DNA from: Lonepinella koalarum
Lineage (GTDB): Bacteria > Pseudomonadota > Gammaproteobacteria > Enterobacterales > Pasteurellaceae
Assembly (NCBI RefSeq): GCF_042926695.1
Contig: NZ_CP170642.1
Span: 1 to 64,000 of the forward strand
Reading direction: 5' to 3'
DNA: 64,000 nt
The position numbers and the translations under genes are program-made. How positions within the stretch are numbered: position 1 is the stretch's first letter; each line of letters begins with the position of its first letter. Shown here one piece after another: positions 1 to 8,870 of this stretch. The notes beneath the pieces were generated by a model. That model worked only from the letters and a program-made list of their open reading frames with translations, had not been told where the DNA came from and made no database searches.

Positions 1-1368
1 ATGAACATTGACTTTTCAGCGCTATGGCAAGATTGCCTTTTACAATTACAGGATCAAGTGTCTTCCAACGACTTTAATATGTGGTTACGTCCTTTGCAAG
101 CAGATGCTAATAACGAAAACCTTATGATTTTATATGCATCTAATATCTTTATTAAAAATTGGGTAGAAAGCCACTATTTAGAAAAAATCATCCAAATTAC
201 CCAGCAATTAAGCCAAAATCCAAATTTGGTGGTGAAATTGCAGGAAGGGACCAGACCAGCACCGCAAAAACAGGTCAATATTTCAGAGCAAACAAATAAC
301 TATAGTGTGGTAGAAAATTCAACAAGTTCTGAATCAAATACGTTCCGTACCAATTTGAATCCGCACTATGTGTTTGATAACTTTGTCGGTGGCAAATCCA
401 ATCAATTGGCTCGTTCTGCTGGCTTAAAAGTGTCCAAACATCCGGGGGATACATTAGCTAATCCGTTATTTTTATATGGTAGTACCGGTTTAGGTAAAAC
501 TCACTTATTACATGCTATTGGCAACGCTATTCTGGAAGATAATCCGAATGCCCGTATTGTGTATATTCATTCAGAACGTTATGTACAAGAAATGGTAAAA
601 GCATTAAAAACCGAACGTTTAGAACAGTTTAAGAAATTTTATCGTTCATTAGATGTCCTCTTAATTGATGATATTCAATTTTTTGCTGGTAAAAGTGGAA
701 CACAAGAAGAATTTTTTCATACTTTTAATTCCTTATTTGAAGGGGGACGACAAATTATTCTGACTTCAGATCGCTTACCAAAAGGCATTGAAAACTTTAC
801 AGAACGTTTAACATCTCGTTTTGGGGTGGGCTTAACCTTACAAATTCAACCTCCTGAGTTGGAAACTCGTATTGCCATTTTGTTGAAAAAAGCGGAAGAA
901 AAAAATTTAAATTTGCCGGAAGAAGTCGCCTTTTTTATTGCCGAAAGATTACGTACCAATGTTAGGGATCTTGAAGGCGCGTTGAACCGTGTGCAAGCCT
1001 ATGCGGAATTTACTGGCAAACCTATTACCCGAGATTTTGCTGAAGAAACCTTAAAAGATATTTTGGCATTACAAGAAAAGTTAGTGACGATTGAAAATAT
1101 CCAAAAAGTGGTAGCAGAATATTACCGTATTAAGGTGTCCGATTTAAAATCCAAAAATCGTTCACGTTCGGTGGCTCGCCCACGACAATTAGCTATGGCA
1201 TTAGCCAAAGAACTGACTAATCGTAGCTTACCTGAAATTGGTAAGAATTTTGGTGATCGCGATCATACCACGGTATTACATGCTTGCCGTAAAACTTTAG
1301 AATTACGTGAAACCGATAGTAATATTGAAGAAGATTGGATAAATTTAAACCGCACTTTATCTGCTTAA
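1..1368 (+). CDS. dnaA: Chromosomal replication initiator DnaA
   Basis: ATP-dependent initiator that binds DnaA boxes at oriC, melts the origin and loads the helicase. The 455-residue frame has the standard layout: N-terminal helicase-interaction domain, a variable linker near residues 85-120, an AAA+ domain with Walker A GSTGLGKT at about 160-167 and Walker B LLIDDIQ near 219, and a C-terminal DNA-binding domain with the DnaA signature GDRDHTTV. Its start codon is base 1 of the window, the usual convention for a chromosome start, so its promoter and oriC lie outside. dnaN and recF follow in the usual order. Identification is certain. Confidence 0.98.
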   Translation: MNIDFSALWQDCLLQLQDQVSSNDFNMWLRPLQADANNENLMILYASNIFIKNWVESHYLEKIIQITQQLSQNPNLVVKLQEGTRPAPQKQVNISEQTNNYSVVENSTSSESNTFRTNLNPHYVFDNFVGGKSNQLARSAGLKVSKHPGDTLANPLFLYGSTGLGKTHLLHAIGNAILEDNPNARIVYIHSERYVQEMVKALKTERLEQFKKFYRSLDVLLIDDIQFFAGKSGTQEEFFHTFNSLFEGGRQIILTSDRLPKGIENFTERLTSRFGVGLTLQIQPPELETRIAILLKKAEEKNLNLPEEVAFFIAERLRTNVRDLEGALNRVQAYAEFTGKPITRDFAEETLKDILALQEKLVTIENIQKVVAEYYRIKVSDLKSKNRSRSVARPRQLAMALAKELTNRSLPEIGKNFGDRDHTTVLHACRKTLELRETDSNIEEDWINLNRTLSA

Positions 1369-1397
1369 TTTTACGTTTAATCAATAGGAAGATCACT

Positions 1398-2498
1398 ATG
1401 CAACTGATTATTTCAAGAGAAGATCTATTAAAACCACTCCAACAAGTTTGCGGTGTATTAAGTAATCGCCCGAATATTCCTGTATTAAACAATGTATTAT
1501 TGCAAATTAATGGTAATATTCTGACCATTACAGGAACAGATTTAGAAGTGGAACTTTCTACACAAGTGCTATTACAAAATAGTGCAGAGGGTAATTTCAC
1601 TATTCCCGCTAGGAAATTCTTAGAAATTTGCCGAAATTTGCCTGATGGTGCCACCATTACGGTGGATTTTGAAGAAGATCGAGCGCTTATCCGTTCAGGT
1701 CGTACCAAATTTAATTTGACGACTTTCTCGGCAGACGAATACCCAAATCTGACCAACTGGCAATCAGAAGTGAATTTTACCGTTACACAAAGCATTGTTC
1801 GTCGTTTAATTGATGCGACCCAGTTTTCTATGGCAAATAATGATGCTCGTTATGCGTTAAACGGAATGAAATTAGAAACGGAAGGAAATTTATTGCGTAC
1901 TGTTTCAACAGATGGACACCGTTTAGCTGTTTGTACTATTGCCCTTGAACAAGATTTACAAAATTATGCTGTAATCGTACCGCGCAAAGGCGTATTAGAA
2001 CTGGCGAAATTACTTGATCCAAATAGTGAAGAACCAGTGAACTTACAAATTGGCACAAATAATCTGCGAGTACAATTGGGGGCGTTGGTGTTTACAACTA
2101 AACTCATTGATGGACGTTTTCCTGACTATCGCCGTGTGCTACCACGCAATGCTGATCGTATTTTGGAAGGGGATTGGGAAACCTTAAAACAATCCTTTGT
2201 GCGGGCTGCGATTCTTTCTACGGATCGTGTTCGTACCGTTCGTTTACAGTTAAGTGAAAATCAACTTCGTATTTTGGCCACTAACCAAGAACATGAAGAA
2301 GTGGAAGAAACCTTAGATGTGTCCTACCAAAGCGAAGAAATGGAAATCGGTTTTAATGCCAGCTATGTGTTAGATGTACTTAATGCGTTAAAATGTAAAC
2401 GTGTACGCATGCGGTTAATTGATGCCTCGTCAAGCTGTTTGATTGAAGATTGCCAAGATAGCAGTGCAGAATATGTTATTATGCCGATGCGTTTATAA
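1398..2498 (+). CDS. dnaN: DNA polymerase III beta sliding clamp
   Basis: The ring-shaped processivity clamp of the replicase. The protein starts MQLIISREDLLKPLQQV and is 366 residues, the family's standard length, ending in the typical MPMRL tail. The frame stays open upstream of ATG 1398, but that extension would overlap dnaA and matches no known clamp. The chosen start has AGGAAG about 9 nt upstream. It lies 29 nt after dnaA and is very probably co-transcribed with dnaA and recF. Confidence 0.98.
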   Translation: MQLIISREDLLKPLQQVCGVLSNRPNIPVLNNVLLQINGNILTITGTDLEVELSTQVLLQNSAEGNFTIPARKFLEICRNLPDGATITVDFEEDRALIRSGRTKFNLTTFSADEYPNLTNWQSEVNFTVTQSIVRRLIDATQFSMANNDARYALNGMKLETEGNLLRTVSTDGHRLAVCTIALEQDLQNYAVIVPRKGVLELAKLLDPNSEEPVNLQIGTNNLRVQLGALVFTTKLIDGRFPDYRRVLPRNADRILEGDWETLKQSFVRAAILSTDRVRTVRLQLSENQLRILATNQEHEEVEETLDVSYQSEEMEIGFNASYVLDVLNALKCKRVRMRLIDASSSCLIEDCQDSSAEYVIMPMRL

Positions 2499-2515
2499 AA
2501 ACATTCGTAAAATCG

Positions 2516-2524
2516 ACCGCACTT
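2516..2524 (-). repeat. DNA uptake signal abutting the recF start codon
   Basis: Exact complement of the 9-mer AAGTGCGGT. It fills the position where a ribosome-binding site would be expected, directly before ATG 2526. Confidence 0.9.
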
Positions 2525-2525
2525 T

Positions 2526-3611
2526 ATGGCTATTTCTCGCTTACTTATTGAAAATTTTCGTAATTTTACCGCCGTGGATCTTGAATTTGACCACGGCTTT
2601 AACTTTTTGATCGGCAATAACGGTAGCGGCAAAACCAACTTATTAGAAAGTCTTTTCTATTTAGGGCATGGCAGATCCTTTAAAAGTAACGTTACTACCC
2701 GAATTATTCGTTATGAACAACCACATTTCACCCTACACGGCAAAATTCAAGAACAACAACATCAATGGTCGGTGGGTTTACAAAAACTGCGTAAAGATGG
2801 CACTACCTTAGTGAAAATCAACGGTGAGGATGGTAATAAAATTTCCGATCTTGCCCATTTACTCCCGATGCAGATTATCACACCAGAAGGTTTAACCTTA
2901 TTAAATGGTGGACCAAGTTACCGCCGGGCGTTTTTAGATTGGGGACTTTTTCATCATCACAGCAGTTTTCATTCGGCTTGGTCAGCCCTCAATCGCTTAC
3001 TCAAACAACGTAACTCCGCCTTACAACAAAGTTATGATTATGCTCCGCTTAGAATCTGGGATATTGAACTTGCTAAATTGGCACATCAAGTCACCCAATG
3101 GCGTGCGGAATATGCGCAAGCATTAACGCCAGCCATTGAACAAACCTGTCGATTATTTTTACCTGAGTTAGAAATTCAATTAAGTTTTCATCAAGGTTGG
3201 GAAAAAGGCAGTGATTATGCTGATCTATTACGAGAAAATTTCCAACGAGATAAACAAATCGGCTACACGGTTTCTGGTCCGCAAAAAGCGGATTTTCGTT
3301 TTAAATCTAATGGATTGCCGGTGGAAGATGTGCTTTCTCGTGGTCAACTCAAATTACTGATGTGTGCCTTACGACTTGCTCAAGGTGAGCATTTAATGCA
3401 ACAAAAAAACCGTCATTGTATTTTCTTGATTGATGATTTTGCATCAGAATTAGATCAAATCAAACGTGCCTTGTTAGCGGAACGCTTACAACAAAGCCGG
3501 TCACAGGTATTTATCACCGCCATAACACAGGATCAACTAGCTCAAATGCAGGTGGAGAAACATTGTAGTTTCAGGCTACAAGAAGGTAATATTACGCTCC
3601 TCGCGGAATAA
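2526..3611 (+). CDS. recF: DNA replication/repair protein RecF
   Basis: SMC-like ATPase that helps load RecA at single-strand gaps with RecO and RecR. Walker A GNNGSGKT lies near residues 30-37, the ABC-type signature SRGQLKLL is in the C-terminal third, and the Walker B-like run FLIDDFASELD follows; 361 residues is normal. The start codon is odd: a DNA uptake signal (ACCGCACTT, 2516-2524) ends one base before the ATG, so there is no recognisable Shine-Dalgarno sequence. Expression may depend on translation of dnaN, whose stop is 27 nt upstream. Confidence 0.97.
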   Translation: MAISRLLIENFRNFTAVDLEFDHGFNFLIGNNGSGKTNLLESLFYLGHGRSFKSNVTTRIIRYEQPHFTLHGKIQEQQHQWSVGLQKLRKDGTTLVKINGEDGNKISDLAHLLPMQIITPEGLTLLNGGPSYRRAFLDWGLFHHHSSFHSAWSALNRLLKQRNSALQQSYDYAPLRIWDIELAKLAHQVTQWRAEYAQALTPAIEQTCRLFLPELEIQLSFHQGWEKGSDYADLLRENFQRDKQIGYTVSGPQKADFRFKSNGLPVEDVLSRGQLKLLMCALRLAQGEHLMQQKNRHCIFLIDDFASELDQIKRALLAERLQQSRSQVFITAITQDQLAQMQVEKHCSFRLQEGNITLLAE

Positions 3612-3665
3612 ACTGCGGTGATTTTTCCTTCATTTTTCTTAATGAATAAACGGGGGGATAGCAAT

Positions 3666-3693
3666 GTGACAGTTTGCCATATTATGCTATAAT
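3666..3693 (+). promoter_or_regulatory. Probable sigma-70 promoter of the methyltransferase gene
   Basis: A perfect -10 TATAAT (3688-3693) lies 16 nt after a GTGACA -35 (3666-3671) in the gap between recF and the methyltransferase. The start codon is 32 nt beyond the -10. A TATAAT of this quality in a short gap supports independent transcription of the gene. Confidence 0.5.
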
Positions 3694-3725
3694 CCGCAGC
3701 CTAATTCATAATTTTTGATGCCATA

Positions 3726-4433
3726 ATGGAACAGCTATCTTGTCAACTATTTCATAGTGATTGCCAAATAATAATGCGTGATCTTGCTAATAAAAATCAG
3801 CAAGTTGATCATATTATCACTGATCCTCCTTATGCGATTTCTCAACATAACAATTTTCATACTTTAAATAATCCAAGAAAAGGCGTTGATTTTGGGACAT
3901 GGGATTGGGGATTTGATCCCGCTTTCTGGCTTGAAAGCGCTTACCCTTTATTAGCAAGTAATGGTTCCATGATTATTTTCTGTTCATATCGTTTTATTTC
4001 GCAAATTACCCACAAAATTGAAAGTTTAGGAGGGGTAGTGAAAGATATTATGGTGTGGCAAAAAGCCAATCCGATGCCAAGAAATATTCATCGTCGTTAT
4101 GTACAAGATATGGAATTTATTATTTGGGCGGTCAAATCTAAAAAGAGTAAATGGGTTTTTAATAAGCCTGAAGATAAACCTTATCAACGAGGATTCTTTC
4201 AAACACCCACGTTATTAGGTAAAGAGAGAACTGCACATCCGACCCAAAAACCCATTCGTTTAATGCATGAAATTATTAAAATTCATACTCATCCGGGACA
4301 ACTTATTTTTGACCCCTTTATGGGGGTGGGTTCAACTGGTGTAGCTAGCCTAGACTTAAATCGGCGTTTTTTAGGTTGTGAACAAGATCTCCAGTGGTTT
4401 GAATTAGCACAGATAAGATTAAATTTGGGTTAA
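3726..4433 (+). CDS. Orphan DNA adenine (N6) methyltransferase, beta class
   Basis: Site-specific DNA methyltransferase acting on adenine. The catalytic motif DPPY is at residues 33-36 and the SAM-binding motif FDPFMGVGSTG at about 195-205. Motif IV before motif I is the beta-class order, as in YhdJ/HinfI-type enzymes. At 235 residues it is compact, with little room for a separate target-recognition domain between the motifs. No restriction endonuclease is adjacent: recF lies upstream and an unrelated SAM methyltransferase converges from downstream. It is probably a solitary regulatory or remnant methylase. The recognition sequence cannot be read from the protein. Confidence 0.88.
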   Translation: MEQLSCQLFHSDCQIIMRDLANKNQQVDHIITDPPYAISQHNNFHTLNNPRKGVDFGTWDWGFDPAFWLESAYPLLASNGSMIIFCSYRFISQITHKIESLGGVVKDIMVWQKANPMPRNIHRRYVQDMEFIIWAVKSKKSKWVFNKPEDKPYQRGFFQTPTLLGKERTAHPTQKPIRLMHEIIKIHTHPGQLIFDPFMGVGSTGVASLDLNRRFLGCEQDLQWFELAQIRLNLG

Positions 4434-4463
4434 AACAACGTTGCACCTTAGTGAGTAATGAGT

Positions 4464-4490
4464 AAAGTGCGGTAAAAATCACCGCACTTT
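4464..4490. terminator. Inverted uptake-signal hairpin, bidirectional terminator
   Basis: AAAGTGCGGT (4464-4473) and ACCGCACTTT (4481-4490) form a perfect 10-bp stem with a 7-nt loop between two convergent genes. Inverted uptake-signal pairs serving as terminators are well known in Pasteurellaceae. Confidence 0.8.
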
Positions 4491-4509
4491 GGCAACCATA
4501 CTCGTAATG

Positions 4510-5265
4510 CTATTTTTGACTACAGACGGCAATAAAATTCAGTTTTTTCTCAGGATCATTAAACACCTTAAACATTTTTTTAAAGGTTTCTCTGTTCTCT
4601 GATTTCATAGCATTAGAAACAATACGTAATGCCCCCAAAATACCTTCATCATGGATCATGCCTTTCGGGGATAACAAGCTCATTTCCCCATTAAAACTAT
4701 CCACATTACGGAATCCACTGTCTTTAAATAATTGTACCCACCCATCATGAGTGAGTGGCGTGACGGTAATATTAATCGCTTCTCGTAATTGCTTAATAAT
4801 TGGCTCTGCTTCCGTGGTGGTTAACATCACATCATGGGTTAATAGTAAACCGTTTGGTTTTAACACACGAAAATATTCTTCCACGGCTTTCATTTTTGCT
4901 TGCACGGGTAACATGGTTAACATTGCTTCATTAATCACAATATCAAAGCTATTATCTTCAAAAGGCAATTTCATGGCATTGGCTCGCTGTACATGAATTT
5001 TGTCTTGTAAACCATTTGCTGCGATATTTTTCTTGGCTTTTTCTAACGCTAGTTCATCCAGATCCACACCTTCAATATGGCAACCAAATTGTTTGGCAAG
5101 ACTAATAGCAGTGGTTCCCATATTACAGGCGACTTCAAGTACTTTCTTACTGGCATCAAAATCACCGTTGGCAATTAACCAGTCTGTGGCTTTTTTACCG
5201 CCCGGGCGTAACCGCGTTTTACCTAAACGAGCTAAAAAATTATGTCCGACTTCATCTTTTTTCAT
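4510..5265 (-). CDS. Class I SAM-dependent methyltransferase
   Basis: A 251-residue Rossmann-fold methyltransferase. Motif I VLEVACNMGTTAISLA and the acidic GVDLDE strand after it bind SAM. NEAMLTMLP and RVLKPNGLLL are the downstream motifs typical of small-molecule or lipid methyltransferases of the UbiE/Methyltransf_11 type. The substrate cannot be inferred. It is the last gene of the minus-strand run below crp, 124 nt after crp and beyond a good crp terminator, so it probably has its own promoter. Confidence 0.8.
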   Translation of the reverse strand: MKKDEVGHNFLARLGKTRLRPGGKKATDWLIANGDFDASKKVLEVACNMGTTAISLAKQFGCHIEGVDLDELALEKAKKNIAANGLQDKIHVQRANAMKLPFEDNSFDIVINEAMLTMLPVQAKMKAVEEYFRVLKPNGLLLTHDVMLTTTEAEPIIKQLREAINITVTPLTHDGWVQLFKDSGFRNVDSFNGEMSLLSPKGMIHDEGILGALRIVSNAMKSENRETFKKMFKVFNDPEKKLNFIAVCSQK

Positions 5266-5326
5266 CTTGCTTTCTCCCGCAATAAAATACTTGACTAAAT
5301 ATATCAGATTTTAGAATAAGAAAAAT

Positions 5327-5373
5327 AAAAAAATACGGTAAACATTGATCTATACCAAAATTTACCGCATTTT
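5327..5373 (-). terminator. crp terminator (degenerate uptake-signal hairpin)
   Basis: Read on the minus strand, TGCGGTAAA pairs with TTTACCGTA across a short loop and is followed by a run of about seven T. It lies just past the crp stop. The stem is a one-base-degenerate inverted uptake signal. Confidence 0.65.
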
Positions 5374-5389
5374 TGCTATCAAAATTTCA

Positions 5390-6061
5390 TTATTCTCTTG
5401 TACCATACACCACAATGGTTTTGCCGTGAGCTGAAATCAAATGCTCATCTTCTAGCATCTTTAAAATCCGCCCCACGGTTTCCCTTGAGCATCCTACCAT
5501 TTGTCCAATTTCTTGACGGGTGATTTTAATTTGCATCCCTTCTGGATGGGTCATCGCATCTGGCATTTTGGCAAGATTTAACAGGGTCTGAGCAATACGC
5601 CCCGTCACATCCAAGAATGCCAAATTTTTTACTTGTTGTGATGTGGTTCTTAAACGTCTTGCTAATTGTCCGGCTAAGATCATCAGTACATCAGGGTTGA
5701 CTTGTACTAACTGACGGAATTTTTTATAAGAAATCTCGGCTACTTCGCAAGTGGTTTTGGCACGAATCCATGCTGAACGCACGTCATTTTCATTAAATAA
5801 ACCCGCTTCGCCAAAGAAATCACCAGACCCCAAATAGGTCAATAGCATTTCTTTGCCGTCTTCATCTTTGGTGGATACAGATGCTGACCCTTTAATTAAA
5901 TAATATAGGGTCTCTGCCTTTTCACCGGCATGAATAATGCTTGTTTTCATTGAATATTTATGAATATGACAATGAGAAACGAACCATTCTAAGGTAGGAT
6001 CCAAAGTATGAGCAGGTTTCTTTTCTTGATTCACATCAAGTTGCTGTACTTGTTCTGGCAT
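5390..6061 (-). CDS. crp: cAMP receptor protein
   Basis: Global cAMP-dependent regulator of catabolism; in this family it also controls competence. The 223-residue protein has an N-terminal extension of about 13 residues relative to the enteric form, like the H. influenzae protein. The cyclic-nucleotide pocket GEAGLF...VRSAW carries the Arg-Ser pair that contacts cAMP. The C-terminal helix-turn-helix TRQEIGQMVGCSRETVGR includes the DNA-reading RETVGR helix. Candidate sites are noted upstream of gapA/gmk and the DASS symporter. It sits after coaBC-dut-slmA-yheU on the same strand, separated by 72 nt. Confidence 0.97.
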   Translation of the reverse strand: MPEQVQQLDVNQEKKPAHTLDPTLEWFVSHCHIHKYSMKTSIIHAGEKAETLYYLIKGSASVSTKDEDGKEMLLTYLGSGDFFGEAGLFNENDVRSAWIRAKTTCEVAEISYKKFRQLVQVNPDVLMILAGQLARRLRTTSQQVKNLAFLDVTGRIAQTLLNLAKMPDAMTHPEGMQIKITRQEIGQMVGCSRETVGRILKMLEDEHLISAHGKTIVVYGTRE

Positions 6062-6133
6062 AAATAACCTCTTTGTTCTAATAACCGATAGGCTTTGTTA
6101 TCTCTCCTGTGCTATGTATTGAGATAAACAAAC

Positions 6134-6352
6134 CTAACGTAGAAAATCCGTTTTATTTTTAATATCAATAGTTTCATGTAATTCTGACCAAACGATAACT
6201 GCTTTTTGTTGCCGGATTTGATCGAGTAAATTTTCTGTTTTCTGCGCTAAAGATAATTCTTCAACACCGTAATCTGTTCCTTCTCGCAAAATAAAACTTT
6301 CTACAATGTTAACCAACGTATCTTCTTCAAGTGCTTGCCAAGGAATTATCAT
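6134..6352 (-). CDS. yheU: YheU family protein (UPF0270)
   Basis: Small conserved protein of 72 residues beginning MIIPWQALEEDTL, the family's hallmark. It includes the usual FILREGTDYG segment and a region rich in Lys/Gln. No biochemical function is established. It lies 19 nt after slmA in the same orientation and near crp, an association also seen in enteric bacteria. Confidence 0.88.
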   Translation of the reverse strand: MIIPWQALEEDTLVNIVESFILREGTDYGVEELSLAQKTENLLDQIRQQKAVIVWSELHETIDIKNKTDFLR

Positions 6353-6371
6353 GTTAATTTATCATTATTTA

Positions 6372-7025
6372 TTAGGCAAACAATTGCTCAATTAGTTGCC
6401 ATTGATGTTCAAAACTTTGATTTGTTGTACGGCGAAAATTCGTCCGGACATAACGCATAAACTGTCCTTCACAAAAAGTGACTAAATAACTCGCGATGAC
6501 GCGTTCATCAAGAGAAAAGGTTTTACCTTCGCGTAATTTTCGGATTTGTAAGATATTCACGAATTGTAATTCTAAGCGATCAAAAAATTGAGCGGCACGA
6601 ACTTGTAATTTAGCGTCTTCAAACATTAACGCATGACCAGTGAGAATCCGGGTCATGCCCGGATTTTTACGAGCAAAATCTAAGATCATTTGTAAAATAT
6701 CATGTACTCGATTTTGGGTATTGGTTTCTAATTTTGTCGATTGCGAAATTCGAATAAATAAATTCTGTTCAATATTTTCAATCAAGGCTTCAAACATTTT
6801 GGTTTTGCTAGGGAAATAACGATACAAAGCAGCTTCCGACACCCCTACAGCTTCGGCTAAACGTGCCGTTGTCATACGCTCCATGCCACGTTCGGAATGA
6901 AGCATACTTGCCAACACGGCTAACACTTGCTGACGGCGTTCTTTAACACTACGCTTTTCTATTTTGGGTACAGATTTTTCCACCATAGCAGGCTCAATAT
7001 CTGCAATTTCCAACTGTTCTACCAT
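6372..7025 (-). CDS. slmA: Nucleoid occlusion factor SlmA
   Basis: TetR-family DNA-binding protein that, when bound to chromosomal sites, disrupts FtsZ assembly and prevents division over the nucleoid. It has 217 residues. The N-terminal helix-turn-helix reads MTTARLAEAVGVSEAALYRYFPSK (residues about 56-79), followed by the long all-helical dimerisation domain. The order dut-slmA after coaBC matches the gammaproteobacterial arrangement and separates SlmA from metabolic TetR repressors. Confidence 0.95.
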   Translation of the reverse strand: MVEQLEIADIEPAMVEKSVPKIEKRSVKERRQQVLAVLASMLHSERGMERMTTARLAEAVGVSEAALYRYFPSKTKMFEALIENIEQNLFIRISQSTKLETNTQNRVHDILQMILDFARKNPGMTRILTGHALMFEDAKLQVRAAQFFDRLELQFVNILQIRKLREGKTFSLDERVIASYLVTFCEGQFMRYVRTNFRRTTNQSFEHQWQLIEQLFA

Positions 7026-7041
7026 TATTTATTTACTCGCA

Positions 7042-7497
7042 TTATTGTTTTCCTGAATGTCCAAAACCACCCTCACCACGGTCTGTTTGAGTAAATTCTT
7101 CCACAATATTAAATTCCGCCTGTAGCACTGGCACAAAAACTAATTGTGCAATACGATCGCCCACTTCAATTTTAAATGGTTGCTTACCACGATTCCATAT
7201 AGAAACCATCAACGGTCCTTGATAATCGCTGTCAATTAACCCCACCAAGTTACCTAATACAATACCATGTTTATGCCCTAAACCTGAACGTGGTAAAATT
7301 ACGGCAGCTAAATTCGGGTCAGCAATATAAATAGATAATCCGGTTGGAATTAATTGAGTTTCACCCGGTTGAATTTCAACACTTTGTTCAATTAATGCAC
7401 GCAAATCTAACCCTGCGGAACCTATAGTAGCATAACTAGGGAACGGAAATTCGTTGCCAATACGGCGATCTAAAATTTTAACATCAATTTTTTTCAT
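7042..7497 (-). CDS. dut: dUTP diphosphatase
   Basis: Trimeric dUTPase that converts dUTP to dUMP, limiting uracil in DNA and supplying dTMP synthesis. The start is taken at MKKIDVKILD, the conserved N-terminus. This gives 151 residues and a 14-nt overlap with the end of coaBC, implying translational coupling. Motifs 1-5 are visible: the N-terminal GSAGLDLRA, the PRSGLGHKHG loop, NLVGLIDSDYQG, the GDRIAQLV strand, and the C-terminal RGEGGFGHSG arm. The upstream in-frame codons are not conserved. Confidence 0.97.
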   Translation of the reverse strand: MKKIDVKILDRRIGNEFPFPSYATIGSAGLDLRALIEQSVEIQPGETQLIPTGLSIYIADPNLAAVILPRSGLGHKHGIVLGNLVGLIDSDYQGPLMVSIWNRGKQPFKIEVGDRIAQLVFVPVLQAEFNIVEEFTQTDRGEGGFGHSGKQ

Positions 7498-8701
7498 GTT
7501 CTTTTGCATGGTACCTCTCAACTATTTTATTGACTAATTGTTGCGCTAACTGCTGTTTACTGGTTTCAGGTAACTGTTCTGAGCCATTCTGCCAGAACAA
7601 TTTTAACGCATTTTGCTCTGCCCCGAAAACCTGTCCATTCGACACATCATTCGCACAAATCATATCCAACTTTTTACGTAACAATTTATCTTGTGCATAT
7701 TGCTCTACTTGTTGGGTTTCAGCCGCAAATCCTACGGTAAATGGACGATTTTCGGTTAAATGCCCCACATCAGATACAATATCTGGATTTTTCACCAAAG
7801 TAAGTTGCATTTCATTAGTAGATTTTTTGATTTTTTGTTCGGCAATGTCCGCTACTCGATAATCTGCTACTGCCGCACAGGCAATAAATATGTGATTTTT
7901 CACCGCACTTTCAAGGGCAATTTGCCACATTTGTTGAGCAGAAAGCACATTAATTCGATTAACCTTGCTTGGTGTGGGTAAATTAACGGGTCCACTAATT
8001 AACGTCACATTTGCCCCACGTTGAGCAAAAGCCCTTGCTATGGCAAAACCCATTTTCCCTGAACTATGATTACTAATATAACGTACAGGATCAATCGCTT
8101 CTTGCGTTGGACCAGCGGTAATCACAATATCTAAGCCAACTAAATCTGATGAACGAGAAAAATATTGCTCAACGGTGGCGAAAATTTCCTGTGGTTCTGA
8201 CATTCGTCCCATCCCCACATCGCCACAGGCTTGTTCTCCACTGTTTGGACCGATAAATAAAATTCCACGTCGTTGTAAAGATTGAATATTTTGTTGTGTT
8301 ATCACTTGGCGGTACATTTGCTGATTCATGGCAGGAGCTAACAAAATTGGCGCGGATGTGGCTAAACAAAGGGTAGAAAGTAGATCATTTGCCATGCCGA
8401 CATTCAGTCGAGCAATAAAATCCGCACTCGCTGGTGCCACGACGACTAGCTCAGCCCATTTGGCTAATTCAATATGCCCCATCGCTAATTCCGCTTGTGG
8501 ATCAAGCAGAGATTGTGCGACGGCATGACCTGAAATCGCTTGTAATGTTAAAGGTGTAACAAATTCGGCGGCGGCTGGGGTTAAAACTGTTCTCACTTCT
8601 GCTCCCGCTTTACGCAATAAGCGAATAAATTCAATGGTTTTATAAGCCGCAATACCACCGGTTATCCCCACTACGATTCGTTTATTTGGTAAATTTGCCA
8701 T
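7484..8701 (-). CDS. coaBC: Bifunctional CoaBC (phosphopantothenoylcysteine decarboxylase/synthase)
   Basis: Carries out two consecutive steps of coenzyme A synthesis. Residues 1 to about 190 form the FMN-dependent CoaC decarboxylase, with ITGGIAAYK at the N-terminus, the PAMNQQMY motif and the ACGDVGMGRM substrate loop. The remainder is the CTP-dependent CoaB ligase with ITAGPTQEAIDPVRYISN and the KNPDIV motif. The 405-residue length is standard. It is the first gene of the coaBC-dut-slmA-yheU run and is divergent from radC. Confidence 0.96.
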   Translation of the reverse strand: MANLPNKRIVVGITGGIAAYKTIEFIRLLRKAGAEVRTVLTPAAAEFVTPLTLQAISGHAVAQSLLDPQAELAMGHIELAKWAELVVVAPASADFIARLNVGMANDLLSTLCLATSAPILLAPAMNQQMYRQVITQQNIQSLQRRGILFIGPNSGEQACGDVGMGRMSEPQEIFATVEQYFSRSSDLVGLDIVITAGPTQEAIDPVRYISNHSSGKMGFAIARAFAQRGANVTLISGPVNLPTPSKVNRINVLSAQQMWQIALESAVKNHIFIACAAVADYRVADIAEQKIKKSTNEMQLTLVKNPDIVSDVGHLTENRPFTVGFAAETQQVEQYAQDKLLRKKLDMICANDVSNGQVFGAEQNALKLFWQNGSEQLPETSKQQLAQQLVNKIVERYHAKEHEKN

Positions 8702-8870
8702 TGTTAGTCCTCTTTCACTTCTATTTGATCATTTTACTGCAATTTTAACGAATAAAACATAAGATTTTTTGATCTGTATTCCAAAACTCGCATAAATTTC
8801 TCGCCAAGCATGCTAAATTACTACAAAGTGAAATGCAATATGTTGAAAATTTATCATTTGGAATATAAGC

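Noticed and set aside
1217..1795. 192-codon minus-strand frame across dnaA/dnaN
   Set aside because: It is the antisense of two certain genes, with no ribosome site or recognisable motif.
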